From contig JARLGY010000044.1 of the NCBI GenBank assembly GCA_031292525.1, positions 1 through 64,000 of the forward strand: a stretch of 64,000 nucleotides of DNA, read 5' to 3'. Below the pieces are notes generated by a model. The model was not told where the DNA came from. It made no database searches and was given only the letters and a program-made list of their open reading frames with translations. Below, piece after piece: positions 63,156-64,000 of this stretch (positions are counted from its first letter, which is position 1; each line of letters starts with the position of its first letter). A program made the translations under genes and the position numbers. The DNA is from Flavipsychrobacter sp. (GTDB lineage Bacteria > Bacteroidota > Bacteroidia > Chitinophagales > Chitinophagaceae).

Positions 63156-63216
63156 GCTTCGCACACAGATTGAGTAGAAATATTACTCGATAATGTGTGA
63201 CTCACAGAGGCGAAGC
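63156..63216 (+). promoter_or_regulatory. Structured RNA leader upstream of the regulator/UpxY genes
   Basis: The leader folds as a nested hairpin. GCTTCGC (63156-63162) pairs with GCGAAGC (63210-63216). Inside it ACACA (63163-63167) pairs with TGTGT (63194-63198). The innermost stem pairs 63169-63176 with 63184-63191 (core GAGTA/TACTC) around a GAAATAT loop. An 11-base single-stranded stretch (63199-63209) is left near the outer stem. It ends 26 bases before the ATG at 63243 and is followed by TGTGAAGTCGGATAGGAAG. A role as a recruitment site for the antiterminator encoded downstream, or as a riboregulator, is inferred. I do not match it to a named RNA family. Confidence 0.6.
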
Positions 63217-63242
63217 CATGTGAAGTCGGATAGGAAGTTAAG

Positions 63243-63788
63243 ATGCTGGAAACATTAATATCATCCCGGACAAGAATAAAATTATTGCTTAGATTATTTC
63301 TTAATCCAAGCACTACTGCTTATTTACGTGGTATGGCCGAAGAATTTAATGAAAGTACCAATGCCATAAGACTAGAACTAAATCGGTTTGAAGAAGCAGG
63401 GATGCTGGTATCGAAGAATGAAGGAAATAAAAAAGTTTACCAAGCCAATCAAGAGCATCCACTATTTAAAGATATACATAACATAGTTCTGAAATATTTA
63501 GGTATAGACCGAATAATAGAGACCGTTATTAAAAGAACAGGGAATCTAGAGAAAGTTTATATAACAGGCGATTATGCAATTGGAAAAGAAACGGATATAC
63601 TAGACTTTCTATTCATCGGGGAGATTGATAAAAATTATATTACTAACCTGATCAGTAAAGTAGAAGGGATGATAGGTAAAAAAGTGAGGTACCTTACTTA
63701 TAGCTCGGAAGAATGGTCTCGAATAGCTAATAAAGAGAATGCTTCGGTTAAAAACTTATTGTTGTGGGAAAATAAAAATGAAATCTGA
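63243..63788 (+). CDS. Winged-helix regulator with a degenerate nucleotidyltransferase fold
   Basis: This 181-residue protein has an N-terminal winged-helix domain (MLETLISSRTRIKLLLRLFLNP, STTAYLRGMAEEFNESTNAIRLEL, VSKNEGNKKVYQANQEHP) of ArsR-like type. The C-terminal domain has the outline of a minimal nucleotidyltransferase (VYITGDYAIGKETDILDFLFIGEID). The usual GS and DxD catalytic spelling is not kept, so catalysis is unlikely. Such two-domain proteins are often found just before capsule or exopolysaccharide genes in Bacteroidota. Its stop codon overlaps the next gene's ATG by one base (TGATG), so it is translationally coupled to the UpxY-like gene. Confidence 0.75.
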   Translation: MLETLISSRTRIKLLLRLFLNPSTTAYLRGMAEEFNESTNAIRLELNRFEEAGMLVSKNEGNKKVYQANQEHPLFKDIHNIVLKYLGIDRIIETVIKRTGNLEKVYITGDYAIGKETDILDFLFIGEIDKNYITNLISKVEGMIGKKVRYLTYSSEEWSRIANKENASVKNLLLWENKNEI

Positions 63789-64000
63789 TGGCAGCATGGT
63801 ATGTTTTGTACACAAAGCCAAGGAATGAAAAAAAAATTGCATTATTGCTGCAACAAAAGGATATCAATACATATTGCCCGGTACAAGACGTAGTAAAACA
63901 ATGGAGCGATAGAAAGAAAAAAATAAGTGAACCTGTTTTTAAGTCTTATGTATTTGTAGAACTAAATGACTATACAAAAGACAGTATTGAAGTATTAAAT
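63788..64000 (+). CDS. UpxY/LoaP-like NusG-family antiterminator (partial, cut by window end)
   Basis: The first 71 residues are visible: AAWYVLYTKPRNEKKIALLL, then DINTYCPVQDVVKQWSDRKKK, and SEPVFKSYVFVEL. These are the typical strands of a NusG N-terminal domain, in the specialised UpxY spelling with WYVLYTKPRNEKK. UpxY proteins bind RNA polymerase and prevent early termination in the long capsule operon that follows. The leader at 63156-63216 could be its recognition site, as LoaP and RfaH use specific nucleic acid elements; that link is inferred. The C-terminal KOW domain lies beyond the window. Confidence 0.85.
   Translation, partial: MAAWYVLYTKPRNEKKIALLLQQKDINTYCPVQDVVKQWSDRKKKISEPVFKSYVFVELNDYTKDSIEVLN

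Overview
The window reads as a Bacteroidota chromosome, most likely Chitinophagales/Chitinophagaceae. The grounds are many promoters of the TAnnTTTG (-7) type, often only a few bases from the start codon, and several secreted proteins: two with type IX secretion C-terminal domains, a lipoprotein TamA (TamL) next to TamB, a TonB-dependent receptor with a carboxypeptidase-like N-terminal domain, DUF4836 and DUF3127 proteins, and an UpxY-type NusG paralogue. No species can be assigned from the sequence alone.

Positions 1 to about 12867 are an accessory island on the minus strand, abutting the 3' end of tRNA-Ala(GGC). It has a tyrosine recombinase at each visible side (36-977 and 11083-12423), a frameshifted remnant of a TM0106-type RecB-like nuclease (1227-1905), and one compact operon. 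In order of transcription the operon carries vsr, a 5-cytosine DNA methyltransferase, an EcoRII-type restriction enzyme, a 911-residue protein, a receiver-domain protein, a ComEC-like metallo-beta-lactamase-fold hydrolase and a DUF2971 protein. The 911-residue protein joins an EcoRII-N-like domain to an Hsp90/MORC-like ATPase and a histidine-kinase-like core. The first three genes are a recognisable EcoRII/Dcm/Vsr restriction-modification set. The next three look like a two-component signalling branch with a possible hydrolytic effector, and are the most promising candidate for an undescribed system here. A short vsr-like 3' fragment beside the integrase suggests earlier cassette replacement.

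From 12868 to about 63114 the content is ordinary core chromosome: tRNAs (Ala, Leu, His), glyQS, an OmpR-type regulator, trigger factor, rsmI, purS, pssA, a giant adhesin-like T9SS protein, a GH28 pectinase lipoprotein, a Nudix enzyme divergent from pyrE, a UbiA prenyltransferase overlapping maf, superoxide dismutase, a TonB-dependent receptor, tamL-tamB, a UbiD-family decarboxylase, a fused SpmAB-like membrane protein, a PfkB kinase, gyrB, clpC, a STAS protein and rnz. Several starts were moved inward because a -7 element or terminator overlaps the first possible start codon. A 51-residue gene at 48655-48810 is supported by a perfectly placed -7 element.

The right edge (63115-64000) starts a new module. 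An RNA leader predicted to fold into a nested hairpin precedes a winged-helix protein with a degenerate nucleotidyltransferase fold, whose stop codon overlaps the start of an UpxY/LoaP-like antiterminator cut by the window end. This arrangement usually opens a capsule or exopolysaccharide cluster, which would lie to the right.
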